The translations under genes were made by a program, and so were the position numbers. The notes beneath the pieces are model-generated. The model made no database searches. It was not told where the DNA came from and saw only the letters and a program-made list of their open reading frames with translations. From Rheinheimera lutimaris (GTDB taxonomy: Bacteria > Pseudomonadota > Gammaproteobacteria > Enterobacterales > Alteromonadaceae), in contig NZ_JABSOD010000003.1 of the NCBI RefSeq assembly GCF_013283795.1, positions 1 through 64,000 of the forward strand: DNA of 64,000 bases, in the 5' to 3' direction. Positions 34,501 to 43,164 of the stretch are shown piece by piece; within the stretch, counting starts at the first letter, position 1, and each line of letters opens with the position of its first letter.

Positions 34501-36534
34501 ATGCTTATGCGCCTGTTTAATGCTCTGTGCCCGTTATTTGCCGTTGTAACGTCCTTATCCCTATCTGCCGCCAGCCTCAGCGTAACGTCACCAGACGGTA
34601 ATATTAAACTGACGCTGGACGACAGCGACCTGAGCTATCAGGTGCAGTTTCATAGCCAGCCGGTTATCGTGCCATCAAAGCTGGGCTTTCGTTTTCTACA
34701 ACTGCCGGCGTTTGGCAGCGGCTATAAAATCAGCGGTCACAGCCGTAACAGCGTCAACCAGCGCTGGCAGCAGCCGTGGGGTGAGCGCACAAACATTGTT
34801 GATCAGCATAACGAGCTGGCGGTAACGCTTAAGCACCCGGAGCGCAAAGCAGCTTTTACGTTGCGTTTTAAACTGTTTAACGACGGCCTGGGCTTTCGTT
34901 ATGAAGTGCCAAATCAGGGCGTGGCGAAGCTGGATATTATCGACGAGCTGACTGAGTTTCGCATTAGCGACGCTAAGCAAAGCACCGCCTGGTGGATCCC
35001 GGGCCGCGGCTGGAACCGCTATGAAATGCTGTACCGCACCACAGCGCTGAACGAGGTCGACCGCGCTCATACGCCCTTTACCTTTAAACTGCCCACCGGC
35101 GTGCACTTGAGTATTCACGAAGCGGCACTGGTTGATTTTGCTGCCATGGTGCTGGACCAGCAGCGCGACGGCGTATTAAAAAGCGAGTTAACGCCCTGGT
35201 CCGATGGCATTAGGGTGAAAACCAGCGGCAGCTTTACCACGCCATGGCGCACTATTCAGATAGCCAACAATGCCGTTGGTTTGCTGAACTCTGATCTGAT
35301 TTTAAATTTAAACGAGCCAAATAAACTTGGCGATGTGTCCTGGGTGAAACCGGGTAAATATGCCGGTATCTGGTGGGGCATGCATCTGGAAACGCAAAGT
35401 TGGGGCAGCGGGCCAAAGCACGGTGCCACCACGGCAAATACCAAGCAATATATCGACTTTGCCGCCGCCAATGGCTTTGACGGCGTGTTGGTAGAAGGCT
35501 GGAATACCGGCTGGGATGGCGAATGGTTTTTAAACGGTGCGGTATTTAACTTTACCACGCCCTACCCCGATTTTGATTTAGCTGCCATCAGCGCCTACGG
35601 CAGAGAAAAAGGCGTAAAACTGATTGGCCATCATGAAACCTCCGGCCATATCAGCAATTACGAAGCACAAATGGCCGATGCCTATGACTTATATGCCAAG
35701 CACGGCGTTAGCCAAATTAAAACCGGCTATGTCGCCGACGGTGGCCAGGCCACGCGCATTGATGAAAACGGTATAGAGCGCCAAGAGTGGCACGACGGCC
35801 AACTGATGGTAAACCACTATTTGCATTCAGTAACCGAAGCCGCCAAGCGCCGCATAAGCATTAATACCCATGAACCCATTAAAGACACCGGCCTGCGCCG
35901 TACCTACCCGAACTGGATCAGCCGCGAAGGCGCCCGTGGCCAGGAATATAACGCCTGGGGCTCGCCGCCGAACCCACCGGAGCATACGGCGATGCTGCCG
36001 TTTACCCGCATGTTATCCGGCCCGATGGACTTTACCCCCGGCATTTTTAATCTGGCGTATAAAGGCCTGGATGCGGAAAACCGTGTGCAAACCACGCTGG
36101 CCAAGCAGTTAGCGCTTTATGTGGTGCTGTATAGCCCGATCCAGATGGTGGCCGATTTACCCGAACACTATGACGCCCACCCCAACGCCTTTCAGTTTAT
36201 TAAAGATGTACCCACCGACTGGGCACAAAGCAAAGCACTGCAAGGCGAAGTCGGTGACTATGTTGTGTTTGCCCGCCAGGATAAACATAGCGCTGACTGG
36301 TACTTAGGCGCCCTCACCGACGAGCAAGCGCGCACTGTAACGGTAAAACTGGACTTTTTACCGGCCGGTAAGCGTTATACGGCGCAAATTTACCGCGACG
36401 GCAAAGATGCCGACTGGCGCAGCAAGCCCTACGAGATGCAAATAGAGCAGAAAAGCGTCAGCGCCGCCGACACTTTAACGCTGCCGCTGGCAACCAGTGG
36501 TGGTGCCGCCATTCGCTTTAAGGCAGAAAACTAA
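34501..36534 (+). CDS. GH97 alpha-glucosidase (SusB-like)
   Basis: A 677-residue exported glycoside hydrolase of family GH97. The signal peptide spans about residues 1-24 (SLSAASL). An N-terminal beta-sandwich is followed by a barrel with GRGWNRYE, DGVLVEGWNTGW, KLIGHHETSG, INTHEPIKDTGLRRTYPNW, ARGQEYNAW and PPEHTAMLPFTRMLSGPMDFTPG. The last carries the family's carboxylate/calcium region. It releases glucose from maltodextrins in the periplasm. ATG 34507 is as likely as ATG 34501, since GGAA is better spaced from it. The stop overlaps the next gene's start by 1 bp (TAATG), so the two are translationally coupled. Confidence 0.92.
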   Translation: MLMRLFNALCPLFAVVTSLSLSAASLSVTSPDGNIKLTLDDSDLSYQVQFHSQPVIVPSKLGFRFLQLPAFGSGYKISGHSRNSVNQRWQQPWGERTNIVDQHNELAVTLKHPERKAAFTLRFKLFNDGLGFRYEVPNQGVAKLDIIDELTEFRISDAKQSTAWWIPGRGWNRYEMLYRTTALNEVDRAHTPFTFKLPTGVHLSIHEAALVDFAAMVLDQQRDGVLKSELTPWSDGIRVKTSGSFTTPWRTIQIANNAVGLLNSDLILNLNEPNKLGDVSWVKPGKYAGIWWGMHLETQSWGSGPKHGATTANTKQYIDFAAANGFDGVLVEGWNTGWDGEWFLNGAVFNFTTPYPDFDLAAISAYGREKGVKLIGHHETSGHISNYEAQMADAYDLYAKHGVSQIKTGYVADGGQATRIDENGIERQEWHDGQLMVNHYLHSVTEAAKRRISINTHEPIKDTGLRRTYPNWISREGARGQEYNAWGSPPNPPEHTAMLPFTRMLSGPMDFTPGIFNLAYKGLDAENRVQTTLAKQLALYVVLYSPIQMVADLPEHYDAHPNAFQFIKDVPTDWAQSKALQGEVGDYVVFARQDKHSADWYLGALTDEQARTVTVKLDFLPAGKRYTAQIYRDGKDADWRSKPYEMQIEQKSVSAADTLTLPLATSGGAAIRFKAEN

Positions 36535-38417
36535 TGTATAACAAAAGCTTATTGTCGAAAAACATTCTGGCAGCAACGGTGCTGAGTTGCGGCCTTAGCA
36601 CACAAGCAGCGCCGGCTTTTCAAATCGAACGGTTAGAGCCGGCCAACTGGTGGGCCGGCATGCAGCACCCACAGCTGCAACTGATGCTGTATGGCAAAGA
36701 TATTGCCAAACTAACTCCTGTGCTTAATTACCCCGGCGTTAACCTGACCGGCGTAGAGCGCAGCAATAACCCGAACTATCTGTTTGTTAACCTGGAGCTG
36801 GCGGCTAACGTTAAGCCAGGTGATATCGCCTTGCACTTCAGCCTGAATGGCGAAACGGTGCTTAGCCATAGTTACCCACTGTTACCGCGGCGCGACGGCT
36901 CCGCTGAACGTAAAGGGTTCAGCCCTTCTGACGTGATTTACCTGTTGGTGCCGGACCGTTTTGCTAACGGCACCCCGGCCAATGACAATGTGCACGGCAT
37001 GCATGAACAAGCCAACCGCAATAACGAACATGGCCGCCACGGCGGCGACTTAACCGGCATGCAGCAAGCTCTGGGCTATATTGCCGATATGGGCTACACC
37101 ACTATCTGGCCAACCCCGCTGACGGAAAATAACCAAAACGCCTATTCTTACCATGGCTATGCCGCTACCGATTTGTACAACATCGACGCGCGCTTTGGCA
37201 CTAACAGCCAGTATCGCGATTTTGTCGCTGAAGCCAACAACAAAGGCATTAAGGTGATTCAGGATATTATTCTGAACCATATTGGCAACGAGCATTGGTG
37301 GCTGAAAGATTTACCAGACAACAATTGGCTGAATAATCAGGAATTCTTAACCGGCAAGCCCTTTATTGGCACCAACCATAACCGCAGCACTGTGCAAGAC
37401 CCTTACGCCAGCAAAATAGACAGCGCACAGTTTACCGACGGCTGGTTTGTTGACAGCATGCCCGATTTAAACCAGCGCCACCCGCTGTTGGCTACTTACC
37501 TGATCCAGAACAGTATCTGGTGGGTGGAATACGCCAACCTGTCCGGCATCCGCGAAGACACCTACAGCTATGCCGACAAAGCGTTTTTAAGCGAATGGGC
37601 GCGGCGTATTATGCTGGAGTACCCGCAGTTTAATATTGTTGGCGAAGAGTGGAGCCCGAATCCGCTTATCGTGTCGTACTGGCAACGCGGCAAGCAAAAT
37701 AAAGACGGTTATGTGTCACACACCCCGGCGATGCTGGATTTTCCGCTGTACGACGCCCTGTTAAAAGCACTGAACGATGACGAAAGCTGGAACGGCGGTT
37801 GGGTGGGCTTATATGAAATGCTCAGCAACGACCATATCTACGCCGAGCCGTTTAATCTGGTAACCTTTGAAGGTAACCACGACACCGCGCGCATTTTTTC
37901 ACTGCTAAACGAAGATATGAACCTATACCGTATGGCCATCAGCTACCTGCTGACCATGCGCGGTATACCGCAAATGTTTTACGGCACAGAAATAGCCATG
38001 ACCAGCCCCAAAGTACGCGACGACGGCAAAGTTCGCGCCGATTTTCCGGGCGGCTGGGCCGGCGACAAGGTTAATGCCTTTAGCGGTAAAGGCTTAAACG
38101 CCACGCAAAAAAGCGCGCAGCAATTAGTAAAAACCCTGCTGAACTGGCGCAAAAGCGCTACGGCCATTCACAGCGGTAAGCTGATGCACTACGCCCCGGA
38201 TAACGGCACTTATACGTACTTTCGTTATAACGACAGCCAAACGGTAATGGTGGTAATGAATAAGCAAAACCAGCCGGTAACGCTGGAGTTAGCCCGTTTT
38301 AATGAAGCACTGCCGCAAGCTAAAGCTGCCACGGAAGTTATCAGCGGTAAACGCATTAAACTGGATAAGCAACTCACCGTGCCAGCACGCGGTACTTTGG
38401 TGCTGGATATTCGTTAG
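36534..38417 (+). CDS. GH13 cyclomaltodextrinase/neopullulanase-like enzyme (SusA-like)
   Basis: A 627-residue exported GH13 enzyme. The signal peptide reaches about residue 26 (STQAAPA). An N-terminal starch-hydrolase domain (about 30-120; ANWWAGMQHPQLQLMLYG) is typical of cyclomaltodextrinases. Catalytic residues are D342 in GIREDTYSY and E371 in IVGEEW; NHD is in FEGNHDTARIF, and region I is IQDIILNHIG (242-251). It hydrolyses cyclodextrins or pullulan-type glucans to feed the GH97 enzyme. It is coupled to the GH97 gene. A hairpin at 38426-38449 follows the stop. Confidence 0.92.
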   Translation: MYNKSLLSKNILAATVLSCGLSTQAAPAFQIERLEPANWWAGMQHPQLQLMLYGKDIAKLTPVLNYPGVNLTGVERSNNPNYLFVNLELAANVKPGDIALHFSLNGETVLSHSYPLLPRRDGSAERKGFSPSDVIYLLVPDRFANGTPANDNVHGMHEQANRNNEHGRHGGDLTGMQQALGYIADMGYTTIWPTPLTENNQNAYSYHGYAATDLYNIDARFGTNSQYRDFVAEANNKGIKVIQDIILNHIGNEHWWLKDLPDNNWLNNQEFLTGKPFIGTNHNRSTVQDPYASKIDSAQFTDGWFVDSMPDLNQRHPLLATYLIQNSIWWVEYANLSGIREDTYSYADKAFLSEWARRIMLEYPQFNIVGEEWSPNPLIVSYWQRGKQNKDGYVSHTPAMLDFPLYDALLKALNDDESWNGGWVGLYEMLSNDHIYAEPFNLVTFEGNHDTARIFSLLNEDMNLYRMAISYLLTMRGIPQMFYGTEIAMTSPKVRDDGKVRADFPGGWAGDKVNAFSGKGLNATQKSAQQLVKTLLNWRKSATAIHSGKLMHYAPDNGTYTYFRYNDSQTVMVVMNKQNQPVTLELARFNEALPQAKAATEVISGKRIKLDKQLTVPARGTLVLDIR

Positions 38418-38425
38418 TTTCACAC

Positions 38426-38449
38426 CCACAGCGGCGCCAGCCGCTGTGG
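38426..38449 (+). terminator. Hairpin after GH13 gene
   Basis: CCACAGCGGC, loop GCCA, GCCGCTGTGG: a perfect 10-bp stem 8 bp after the stop. There is no strong T-run, so termination is likely but not certain. Confidence 0.55.
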
Positions 38450-38702
38450 CTGCGCTATCCCCCTTCACTATTTAGCCGCAGTAACGCACCTAAGCACTGT
38501 ATAACCTACTGTAAAGCAGCGCTATTTTTGTTAAAAAGTTAATCGCAAGTTTAAACCCCGCTTTCACGCAGGCGCATGCAAAACACAATGTAAGATGTTG
38601 TTGATTTAGCGACAAATGTTGGCTAGTTTAGCAGGATGTAAAAACATGATAGAAGGGAGAATCACCGCCGTGAAAGCAGGGATTTTGCCTTCTAATAATA
38701 TT

Positions 38703-38709
38703 GTTAGGC
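38703..38709. other. Integron cassette insertion boundary (GTTAGGC)
   Basis: A GTTAGGC core site occurs 6 bp before ATG 38715. The following gene ends just before an attC (39076-39130), so the cassette runs from here. The upstream sequence (38450-38702) may hold an attI or a degraded attC; no integrase gene is visible within the window. Confidence 0.6.
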
Positions 38710-38714
38710 CGCTA

Positions 38715-39071
38715 ATGGCAGATTCTCAGCAACTCCAAGATATCGCCAAGCAGCTGCGCGAGCTCCAGCGCACTTCTCCGGTTGACGTGGCTGATCTCGC
38801 TGACTGGGACGCCTCAGCACGCAAGTTCTCTAGCGCGCTAGGTGTGCCACTCCCACCTCAGGTGATGCACTATCTGCACGATGCGGACATCCGGATCAAA
38901 GACCCGGAGTACCGTGCATCCCAAGATGAAATGATCGCCGGCATCATTTCTGACCTTGAGTCCGGTATCGTCCCAGCATCGACCGGCACGACTTTATCGC
39001 TCCACCCGCGCTGGCTTGGGGCAATTGCTCTTGTTGTTCTCGTAATCATTTACTTGGTCGTGTTCCGGTGA
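38715..39071 (+). CDS. Cassette gene 1: tail-anchored protein of unknown function
   Basis: A 118-residue protein if started at ATG 38715, just inside the cassette boundary GTTAGGC. The longer frame from 38616 would cross that boundary and is rejected. The body is soluble and helical (QQLQDIAKQLRELQ and a DYRASQDEMIAG-like region). The last 21 residues (WLGAIALVVLVIIYLVVFR) form one hydrophobic tail anchor. No family is recognised. It is the first cassette of a short integron-type array and, like most cassette genes, lacks its own clear promoter. Confidence 0.7.
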   Translation: MADSQQLQDIAKQLRELQRTSPVDVADLADWDASARKFSSALGVPLPPQVMHYLHDADIRIKDPEYRASQDEMIAGIISDLESGIVPASTGTTLSLHPRWLGAIALVVLVIIYLVVFR

Positions 39072-39075
39072 CGCG

Positions 39076-39130
39076 GCCTAACAATTCATTCAAGCCGACG
39101 CCGCTTCGCGGCTTAATTCAGGTGTTAGGC
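39076..39130. other. attC: attC site 1
   Basis: GCCTAAC (39076-39082) and GTTAGGC (39124-39130) frame an imperfect palindrome, with CAAGCCG pairing to CGGCTT and a CGCCGCTTCGCGG hairpin in the middle. This fits an integron cassette recombination site. It follows the first cassette gene by 4 bp. Confidence 0.85.
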
Positions 39131-39164
39131 AAATTATTTCGACCATCGTACTCCGAGGGTAAAC

Positions 39165-39719
39165 ATGACTGAAAAGCAGTTCAAAAAGTTAAAATACTAC
39201 GTGATTGCAATTACCATATTATTCGTAGTTGGATTTCTGTTGTGGGAGCATTTGAATGGTGGAATATTGAGCCATCACTTGATGCACCATTCTGATTATC
39301 CTTCAATATCAAACTGGTGGGGATTATTAATCCTCCCATTCTTGGCTTGGCTTTCTACAGTACGGATAGAGAAGCGTGTAACTCTCCAACCTGATGATGC
39401 GCCAGTAAAGGCGAAGATTTTACGGGTCGTACTCATCGGTTTTTTCGGCATGCTGGTCTTGAGTCTTGTGCAGTCACTCAGTTTTAGTGTTGGCTACGAG
39501 AGCGTTGCAATTTGCTTGTCTTTAGGTTTGGTAGTGGTTGGTTTATTCCTGCCTATTTATAGAGCAGAGTGTATTTTTGGTTATGTATTTGGCTCAATAT
39601 TTTTTACTGGAGCAATAATTCCGCTCATAGGTATATTGGTAATAGCGGGGATTTCATGGTTTTCTCATGTATGTATAAAGCCATTAGTTTTTCGAGTTAT
39701 TAGGGCGCAACCGCAGTAG
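39165..39719 (+). CDS. Cassette gene 2: multispanning membrane protein
   Basis: A 184-residue membrane protein with five hydrophobic segments. The first are YYVIAITILFVVGFLLW (about 11-27), WWGLLILPFLAWLS (about 48-61) and VVLIGFFGMLVLSLV (about 88-102). The last two run about 117-132 and 137-170. AT-rich base use differs from the backbone. ATG 39165 has GAGGG five bases before it. No family is recognised. It is the second gene of the cassette array and lies between two attC sites. Confidence 0.75.
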   Translation: MTEKQFKKLKYYVIAITILFVVGFLLWEHLNGGILSHHLMHHSDYPSISNWWGLLILPFLAWLSTVRIEKRVTLQPDDAPVKAKILRVVLIGFFGMLVLSLVQSLSFSVGYESVAICLSLGLVVVGLFLPIYRAECIFGYVFGSIFFTGAIIPLIGILVIAGISWFSHVCIKPLVFRVIRAQPQ

Positions 39720-39723
39720 TCTA

Positions 39724-39801
39724 GCCTAACAATCCGCGTCATTCGGGGCCTTCAGCTCCTGCGACGCTCACAAGTTCGCGCGCATGCGCGGGGCGTTATG
39801 T
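39724..39801. other. attC: attC site 2
   Basis: GCCTAAC (39724-39730) opens a palindromic site of about 78 bp closing with GCGTTATGT (39793-39801), as in VCR-like attC sites. It is more degenerate than attC 1 but correctly placed 4 bp after the cassette 2 gene stop. Confidence 0.75.
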
Positions 39802-39815
39802 GACGAGAGGCATCT

Positions 39816-40259
39816 ATGCGTAAAAAAATTAATTATTTTGCTTTTGTATTCCTTATTCTATCTGCATTATTTCAATCCACAGTACACAGCAAGGAAAAGC
39901 ACATGTCAGGGCCAGCGCAAAATGGTGTTCTTATCTACTCTGGCGATTTAGGCAACTTATCAGAATTTTATGAAAAGCTTTTTGGTATGCGGGTTGTTCG
40001 CAAGACTAATGATTTTATCAGCTTGGAAACCAATAATTTCAACTTAATCATTCATGTCCCGCCATTCGAAATGCCGACGAAAGCGTTCAGCCCAATCAAG
40101 CTTTTCCTTACTGTAGATGATATGACCATGTCGAGGGAAGAAGCTGTTAAATTAGGTGGCCAGGTATTCGAAGGTGAGTGGAGTAATCCAATATTTAAAG
40201 TGTCAAATATTGCAGATCGTGATGGTAACCATATTCAACTTCGCCAATTCAGCAAATAA
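39816..40259 (+). CDS. Cassette gene 3: exported VOC/glyoxalase-fold protein
   Basis: A 147-residue protein with an N-terminal signal peptide (about 1-25, to STVHSK). It then has one vicinal-oxygen-chelate domain: GVLIYSGDLGNLSEFYEKLFGMRVV, FISLETNNFNLIIHV, and IADRDGNHIQLRQF near the end. The last holds the glyoxalase/bleomycin-type ligand-binding glutamine region. VOC proteins include glyoxalases, dioxygenases and drug-binding resistance proteins; an export signal is unusual. Start ATG 39816 with GAGAGG upstream. It is the last gene of the array; I see no clear attC after its stop. Confidence 0.75.
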   Translation: MRKKINYFAFVFLILSALFQSTVHSKEKHMSGPAQNGVLIYSGDLGNLSEFYEKLFGMRVVRKTNDFISLETNNFNLIIHVPPFEMPTKAFSPIKLFLTVDDMTMSREEAVKLGGQVFEGEWSNPIFKVSNIADRDGNHIQLRQFSK

Positions 40260-40354
40260 AAAAAGGGGGCGTAGCTAATTACATGCAGGAGAAAATTCGG
40301 TATCGGTAAAATATTGCGGCAATGGTTTTGCCGCACAATGCCTGACTGTTAGGG

Positions 40355-40498
40355 TTAGATTTGCAAACCAAAAATCTGGATCACGCCTACGGCGATCAGA
40401 TAAATAGCCACAACATAGTTTAGGATCTTCGGCCGGATCAGTATCAGAATGCCGGCTACGATGGAGAGTACCGGAATAAGGTCAATATGCAGAGTCAT
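40355..40498 (-). CDS. DUF3096 small membrane protein
   Basis: A 47-residue protein, MTLHIDLIPVLSIVAGILIL then IRPKILNYVVAIYLIAVG and VIQIFGLQI. It has two hydrophobic helices with a short RPKILN turn and matches the DUF3096 pattern (PxLxLIAGILILxxPxxLNYxVAIYLI). Start ATG 40498 and stop TAA 40355; AAGGACAGGATT precedes the ATG. Function is unknown. It lies between the cassette array and the DUF5655 gene in the opposite orientation. Confidence 0.85.
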   Translation of the reverse strand: MTLHIDLIPVLSIVAGILILIRPKILNYVVAIYLIAVGVIQIFGLQI

Positions 40499-40673
40499 AA
40501 TCCTGTCCTTTTATGTTTGAGTTTAGTAGTCGGTTGACTAAAACATTGTGCTGCCTGGCTGGGAATATAGCAATTCATTAAAAGCGATATCACACGTAGC
40601 GGAAAAGGGCCGCAGCTGGTTAATTTCTTACGCTAAACCCGGCTTCCCCCAAAGCTTTGCATCAGAGGCCAAA

Positions 40674-41087
40674 ATGAATTCAGAAATGTGGCAATGCCCG
40701 AAATGTGCGCGCGAGTTCAGCCGCAAAAATCAGCGCCATGCTTGTGGCACCGGTAATAGTGCTGATGTGCTGCGCGACAGGCCGCAAGCTGTTGTCGAGG
40801 TTTACCGCGCAATAGAAGGTTTTATTAACAGCCTTGGCAACGTAGAAACCGTTGCCCGCGACCGCTATGTACTGTTTCGCAGCCGGCGCATCTTTGTCGA
40901 CCTGTCGATTATGCAAGACGCGGTGCGGCTGGCGATACATCTAGGCCGCAGAGTGGATAACCCGGCTTTTATCAAAATTGTTGATGACGGCAAACAAGTG
41001 ACCCATGTGGCGAAAATTGCCAGCCTGGCTGAGCTTAAACACATTAAGCCGCTGATCACAGAAGCTTGGCAGTTTTCACTCGCTTGA
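40674..41087 (+). CDS. DUF5655 domain protein
   Basis: A 137-residue protein if started at ATG 40674; the longer open frame from 40548 carries an unrelated N-terminus. It has a C2HC zinc-finger-like N-terminus (MWQCPKCAREFSRKNQRHACG). The DUF5655 body follows: AIEGFINSLGNVETVARDRYVLFRSRRIFVDLSI, VRLAIHLGRRVDNPAFIKI, then a KHIKPLITEAW end. The function of the family is unknown; it may bind nucleic acid. No operon partner is evident. Confidence 0.75.
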   Translation: MNSEMWQCPKCAREFSRKNQRHACGTGNSADVLRDRPQAVVEVYRAIEGFINSLGNVETVARDRYVLFRSRRIFVDLSIMQDAVRLAIHLGRRVDNPAFIKIVDDGKQVTHVAKIASLAELKHIKPLITEAWQFSLA

Positions 41088-41220
41088 AGGTTATAAAAAA
41101 TGGTTCTCTGCATATACTAACCAGCCGGCAATCAGATTTCTCGGCACAGCCATATCGGCAATGATCCCGGCTGTCAGCTGAACAATCTGTTACGCTGGTC
41201 TATTTTGAAAGGCGATATAC

Positions 41221-42258
41221 ATGTTAGTAAGCAACGCATCAGATGAGCTATCCGCACAGCAACGGACCCGCTGCATCATTCAGGCTATTCGTGCCGAAGA
41301 ACAATATTGGCGCGAACGCTATGCCATCCTGCGTTACCAGGACTGGCTTGGGCTGGGTATCTTGTTGCTTGCCCTAACAGGTATGCTAACTGCCGCTTAT
41401 TTATATTACCTGCAGGTGCTCCCGGCCTGGGCCTGTATAATCGTGGCCGCACTGTGTGCATCCCTGTCGCATGAAATTGAACATGATCTGATCCATCGCC
41501 AGTATTTTCGTAACACGCCAATTATCTACCATGGCATGATGCTGCTAACCTGGTTGATGCGGCCTAACACCGTTAACCCCTGGTACAGGCGCGGTATGCA
41601 TTTGTTGCATCACAAAGTTTCCGGCAGCCGCAATGATCTGGAAGAACGCCTGGTCGGCAATGGCATCGCCTATGGCTTTAGCCGTTTTATCGTGATGTTT
41701 GATGGTTTATCGGGTCTGTTTATACGGCGCGCTGTTCTGCGCCGTGAAGTAGATAACTTCTCAGTACATAAGCTGCTGCAAGCGAGCTTTCCGCTGGCGA
41801 GCCTGTATTTTTTATGTTGGTATCTGTTTTTGTTGTTCCACGCCTATGATGCCCTGTTCGGCGGGGTCAGCGCAGCACCTTATCCCGAGACCTTAGTATC
41901 GCTGATGAAAGGTATTGATTTCGCTGTGGTTGTGCTAATCGCCCCCAACGTTATTCGCTCGTTCTGTTTAAACTTTATTACTTCCCATATGCATTATTAC
42001 GGCAACGTACATAACCTGCTGCAGCAGACCCAAATTCTGGATCGCTGGTATTTTATGCCGTTGCAGCTATTTTGTTTTAACTTTGGCAGTACCCATACTA
42101 TCCATCATTTTGTAGTAAATCAGCCATTCTATTTACGCCAATTGGTGGCCGGAAAAGCTCTTAAAGTACTGCGTGAACAGGGGGTAAGACGCAACGATCT
42201 GTCCACTTTTTTTAGCGGCAATCGCCGGCAGGAAGAGCAAACGCTTAGAGCAAATTGA
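41221..42258 (+). CDS. Fatty-acid-desaturase-like di-iron membrane protein
   Basis: A 345-residue inner-membrane protein with the three histidine clusters of membrane desaturases: HEIEHDLIH (about 83-91), HLLHHKVSGSRND (about 129-141), and HTIHHFV (about 299-305). Hydrophobic helices lie at about 42-62, 65-81, 188-205 and 234-248. Such enzymes introduce double bonds or hydroxyls into acyl chains with a di-iron centre. The substrate is unknown; the sequence is far from ordinary DesA. ATG 41221 has GAAAGG upstream. It is probably monocistronic. Confidence 0.8.
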   Translation: MLVSNASDELSAQQRTRCIIQAIRAEEQYWRERYAILRYQDWLGLGILLLALTGMLTAAYLYYLQVLPAWACIIVAALCASLSHEIEHDLIHRQYFRNTPIIYHGMMLLTWLMRPNTVNPWYRRGMHLLHHKVSGSRNDLEERLVGNGIAYGFSRFIVMFDGLSGLFIRRAVLRREVDNFSVHKLLQASFPLASLYFLCWYLFLLFHAYDALFGGVSAAPYPETLVSLMKGIDFAVVVLIAPNVIRSFCLNFITSHMHYYGNVHNLLQQTQILDRWYFMPLQLFCFNFGSTHTIHHFVVNQPFYLRQLVAGKALKVLREQGVRRNDLSTFFSGNRRQEEQTLRAN

Positions 42259-42319
42259 TTGCTTATTTTTGGCCGGTAGCCGCCTGAAAAGTAATGTCAA
42301 CGCGGCTTTAACCAGGCAT

Positions 42320-42637
42320 TCACTGCTCGGTAAACTGCTTTAATGCCTGCAGGCGTTGATCCCACTGCGCTTCCAGCGCGGCAATAAAGTCCCGCCCCTG
42401 TGTCAGTGCGGTGGCATCCAGCTGCACTTTTACTTCGCGCCCAACCGGGTGCAGCTGCACTACATTAGCCGTCACCAGAGCCTGAATTTGCTTGCGCGCT
42501 CCCTGACGGCTGATACCCAGATCTTTTGACAGCTCGCCCATACACAGCGGCACCCCATTTGATAAGCGCTGCACTATTTGTAGTCGTACCGGATCACCCA
42601 GTGCTTTAAAAAGCTGTACTACAGCGGCCTGACTCAT
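42320..42637 (-). CDS. ArsR-family transcription regulator
   Basis: A 105-residue winged-helix regulator starting at ATG 42637. The HTH is QLFKALGDPVRLQIVQRLSNG, then ELSKDLGISRQGARKQIQALVTANVV. No CxC metal motif is seen in helix 3, so a non-metal regulator is likely, as in ArsR partners of SRPBCC proteins. The start overlaps the stop of the SRPBCC gene by 4 bp (ATGA), so it is translated with it. It probably autoregulates through the inverted repeat at 43141-43164. Confidence 0.88.
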   Translation of the reverse strand: MSQAAVVQLFKALGDPVRLQIVQRLSNGVPLCMGELSKDLGISRQGARKQIQALVTANVVQLHPVGREVKVQLDATALTQGRDFIAALEAQWDQRLQALKQFTEQ

Positions 42638-43080
42638 TTGGCCTCCGCACTGAAATATTGCTGCAGCCGGCCCAGCATAAAGTCCCAACCGTTGCTGTTT
42701 TGCTGCAAGCTGCTGGCGGCGATATCTGCCGGCAACCCGGCAAAACCGGTTTCCGTTAAGCTGACTTTGCTACGCCCCGGCTCAAGTTCCGTAATATGAA
42801 ACTCCACCAAAGTGTTGGGTACGGTACGCACATCGCCGGTGAAGTTAGTGCCGCCGGGTACCCAACGATAGGCAAAATAGTGGTAAGGGTTGGCCGCTTC
42901 GATATACACACTGCTTCGGTGTTTCTCACCAAAGCTGAATAGCGCTTGCGCGCCCTGCCGGTAGTCGCCGCTCACGGTATCAGGAAACCACTTTACTACC
43001 TGCTCCGCCAAGGCAATGGCATTGTATATACGCTCTGCTGTGGCGTTGATCATTAGTTCGCGCTGAATAATGTTTTGCAT
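42634..43080 (-). CDS. SRPBCC/AHSA1-family protein
   Basis: A 148-residue START/Bet v1-like (AHSA1) protein. IIQRELMINATAERIYNAIALAEQVVKWFPDT and YFAYRWVPGG form the typical first half; EPGRSKVSLTETGFAGLP and WDFMLGRLQQYF form the end. These proteins have a hydrophobic ligand cavity and are common partners of ArsR regulators. Function is otherwise unknown. Its stop overlaps the ArsR gene start, so they form a two-gene operon. Divergent from the DUF4287 gene with about 170 bp between. Confidence 0.85.
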   Translation of the reverse strand: MQNIIQRELMINATAERIYNAIALAEQVVKWFPDTVSGDYRQGAQALFSFGEKHRSSVYIEAANPYHYFAYRWVPGGTNFTGDVRTVPNTLVEFHITELEPGRSKVSLTETGFAGLPADIAASSLQQNSNGWDFMLGRLQQYFSAEAK

Positions 43081-43140
43081 AAGTTACTCCGTAGCTGAGT
43101 TTATCTTTACAACGGTTTAACTAAAGCACAGCACCACCCA

Positions 43141-43164
43141 ACATGCAACTAATTGGTTGCATGT
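43141..43164. promoter_or_regulatory. Inverted repeat upstream of the SRPBCC-ArsR operon
   Basis: ACATGCAAC, 6-base centre, GTTGCATGT, then a run of T residues. It lies 61-84 bp upstream of the SRPBCC start and 91 bp before the divergent DUF4287 gene. It fits an ArsR operator, but the T-run also makes it look like a terminator on the plus strand. Confidence 0.55.

Noticed and set aside
38616..39071. Longest frame for cassette gene 1 (151 residues)
   Set aside because: Its first 33 codons lie outside the cassette boundary GTTAGGC at 38703; the shorter ATG 38715 start is preferred.
40260..40360. Possible third attC after the VOC cassette
   Set aside because: GCCTGAC and GTTAGGG occur near 40341-40357 but do not bracket a palindrome; the array end is left open.
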